From Pseudobacteriovorax antillogorgiicola (lineage in GTDB: Bacteria > Bdellovibrionota_B > Oligoflexia > Oligoflexales > Oligoflexaceae): DNA of 64,000 nucleotides. The notes beneath the pieces were generated by a model that saw only the letters and a list, made by a program, of their open reading frames with translations, was not told where the DNA came from and made no database searches. The stretch is from NCBI RefSeq assembly GCF_900177345.1, contig NZ_FWZT01000004.1, positions 248,001 through 312,000 on the forward strand, written 5' to 3'. The position numbers were made by a program, and so were the translations under genes. Every line of letters starts with the position of its first letter. Position 1 is the first letter of the stretch. Below, piece by piece: positions 62,311 through 64,000 of the stretch.

Positions 62311-64000
62311 CTATGCGGAAATGAGATTCTCGTCGGAGTAGGCTTTAGCAGGTGCTTGAAACTTAAACCAGGCTTGCTCTGCATGGTGATCGTCCCGAAT
62401 AGTTCCTCCATCTGCTTGACAATCCCAGCGTAGGAATCCTTCTTGGTAGGTTTTGCTCAAGCTTCGATAGACGCGATCTTGGATAAACACGACGCTGCCT
62501 TGGTAGCCATGTTTTGATAGAACAGGTTTACTCATCGCTTGGTAGTGACGGGCAAGGCCCACAGCACGACCCTTGATATCATACTGCATCGATCCAGATT
62601 TTGGATACCGACCTTCAAGATCGCCAATGGTGATACCAACACCGCAGTAGAGATCTTTGCTGTAAGCCATGCTCTCCATTTCCTTGCGGAAGATATAACA
62701 AAGCTCCTCCGCTAAGAGGTAGGCATGATCCACCTTGCTTAGTTCAGTGGGAATATGAAAGGGAAAGCCAACTGTAATCATCATTCCGTCATTCCACTGC
62801 TGAAGCCGGTAGGCATTCGAGCTGGTAGATGCTGGATCGTAATACTGCTGAAGAGTTTTTTCGATGCGAGCCAGCATGGAATCCAAGTGCTGGGTGTATT
62901 GAGGGTCCTTAATATCCTTGCTACTGATAACATCGAAGCATAGCACAACAGCCTCATGGGTGCCGGTAGGCATGGTTCGTTCAAGAGGAGCTCCCTGGCT
63001 AATCTGCTCTAGCACATGGGGGTGAACCATTTTTGATAGTTCAGCTTTGATATGACGAACCGTAGCGAAGCTCTTGGAGAAGCGATTGGTAAGGATCAAC
63101 GATTGACAAACTATCAATGCGAGAGTGGTGTAAGCTACCAATGCAGAGCCATCGAAGACTTGTTGTGTTTGGAGAATATCATGAATCGTTCCACCAAACA
63201 GAATCAAGAAGCCTGCGCTTAGTATCATGGCACCATCCATATTTTGTTTCAGTGCCTTGGCAAGTGACAGGATCGAAAAATAGACTGCTGATAAAGTTAT
63301 AAAGTGAAAAACCCAATTCCGAGGGCCATAGGTCTCTAAAGACGTGAATAATACCAAGAAGCAAAAACAAGAAGATAGAAACCATAGTGTCTTAGTATAG
63401 TTCTCTGGGATTGTGTGCGGGAATATCTCCTGCTGGAATGCTAAGAGGGTCGGCGGTGCGAGATAGTAGGCGATGAAAGAAATTTTCCAGCTCCATTCCC
63501 AACCTAGAGGAAGAATGGCCAGAAGAAATCCAGTTTCAGAATCTACAGCCTGCCTCGCCCCTATGAATAGGCAAAACAATGCAAAGTACAAAGGCGATCG
63601 GTCGTATCGGTTTCGGAGAAAAAATACGACTTGGTAGACGGCCGTAATAAGCATGGCACCGACAACGAAGATATTGAGGTAGTCCAGTCGTTTAAAATTC
63701 GCTTGCATAGCCTCCGGTTTGCCGATACTTATGGGTGGGATACCCATAAACCAACCGTGCCGCATGTTAGTCGTCTGTAGAACAATGTCGTAACTAAGGC
63801 GACCAGGCAAGATGACCCTTGACGACAGCCTTTCAGCTATCACCTCCCGAGCTTCAATCGACATGGTACCCTTGCTACCAACGAGAACATTGTTAACATA
63901 GAGCTTGTAAGCAGGGATCTCTGGTATTTGTAACATTAGAATCTGAGGTTTCTTCACATGAAGCCGATACCGAAACGTGGCGAATTTGCTCTCAATCTGC
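62311..64000 (-). CDS. 7TMR-DISM receptor with class III nucleotidyl cyclase domain (partial)
   Basis: The frame stays open to the right edge, so the N-terminus is missing. A GTG at 63957 exists but the DISM strands continue before it (FATFRYRLHVKKP). Then come the end of a periplasmic DISM domain, seven membrane helices (YLNIFVVGAMLITAVYQVVFFL to TTLALIVCQSLILT), a helix and a class III cyclase-like domain from about residue 335. Metal Asp positions are in VVLCFDVISS and WNDGMMITVGFP. The GxxVNxAxR motif reads GRAVGLARHY, so the usual Asn is Gly. It probably senses an external signal and makes cAMP or cGMP, but activity is uncertain. 7 helices and the C-terminal domain are complete. Confidence 0.85.
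   Translation of the reverse strand, partial: QIESKFATFRYRLHVKKPQILMLQIPEIPAYKLYVNNVLVGSKGTMSIEAREVIAERLSSRVILPGRLSYDIVLQTTNMRHGWFMGIPPISIGKPEAMQANFKRLDYLNIFVVGAMLITAVYQVVFFLRNRYDRSPLYFALFCLFIGARQAVDSETGFLLAILPLGWEWSWKISFIAYYLAPPTLLAFQQEIFPHTIPENYTKTLWFLSSCFCFLVLFTSLETYGPRNWVFHFITLSAVYFSILSLAKALKQNMDGAMILSAGFLILFGGTIHDILQTQQVFDGSALVAYTTLALIVCQSLILTNRFSKSFATVRHIKAELSKMVHPHVLEQISQGAPLERTMPTGTHEAVVLCFDVISSKDIKDPQYTQHLDSMLARIEKTLQQYYDPASTSSNAYRLQQWNDGMMITVGFPFHIPTELSKVDHAYLLAEELCYIFRKEMESMAYSKDLYCGVGITIGDLEGRYPKSGSMQYDIKGRAVGLARHYQAMSKPVLSKHGYQGSVVFIQDRVYRSLSKTYQEGFLRWDCQADGGTIRDDHHAEQAWFKFQAPAKAYSDENLISA

Noticed and set aside
1-64000. CRISPR arrays, rRNA genes, integrase/attachment sites
   Set aside because: No regularly spaced repeats, no ribosomal RNA sequence and no integrase gene were seen.

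Overview
The window looks like a chromosomal segment of a Gram-negative bacterium with an elaborate envelope. About half of the genes encode proteins with a Sec signal peptide or a lipobox. There is a TolC-type outer membrane protein beside an RND pump, a heme/beta-barrel outer membrane protein, 7TMR-DISM receptors, degenerate receiver proteins, a sigma-54 activator and a MoxR/DUF58/transglutaminase triad. Base composition is moderate and the style fits the Bdellovibrionota/Oligoflexia or another delta-proteobacteria-like group. That placement is an inference from gene content only. I saw no rRNA, convincing tRNA, CRISPR array or phage module.

Layout. 0-4.3 kb is an accessory patch: three small secreted proteins, a fragment of an RHS/YD-repeat gene, a small membrane protein, and an intact IS (2724-4224) with 15-bp inverted ends and a 5-bp target duplication. 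4.3-8.3 kb holds a lipoprotein, a stand-alone acyl-carrier-protein/aminotransferase fusion that resembles a piece of a PKS/NRPS line, an Ala/Asp-rich lipoprotein and a PilZ protein. 8.8-17 kb holds a VWA lipoprotein with tandem beta repeats, a GT39-type membrane glycosyltransferase and more lipoproteins. 17.4-27.1 kb holds dcd, a 7TM-DISM receptor, a GAF histidine kinase, a CBM-like lipoprotein and four proteins with CxxCH heme motifs, including a diheme/beta-barrel fusion. 27.5-33.2 kb holds a TetR regulator, a pirin and the MoxR-DUF58-TgpA operon. 34.2-37.8 kb holds TPR/receiver, YceI-like and HPt-receiver proteins whose receivers lack the phosphoacceptor Asp. 37.9-41.8 kb holds secreted proteins and a SpoIID/LytB protein.

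41.9-54.1 kb is the most unusual part. Eleven consecutive exported or membrane-anchored proteins lie in two divergent groups, followed by a receiver-less sigma-54 activator. Two of them are paralogues with a Cys-rich N-terminal module joined to a Hint (Hedgehog/intein-like) autoprocessing domain. I recognise no known system in this arrangement; it is the best candidate for something undescribed.

55-64 kb holds an outer membrane efflux protein and RND pump without an adaptor gene, a solute-binding-protein gene broken by an in-frame TAA right after its signal peptide, a Tat-exported PhoD-type phosphatase, and a 7TMR-DISM nucleotidyl cyclase that runs off the right edge.
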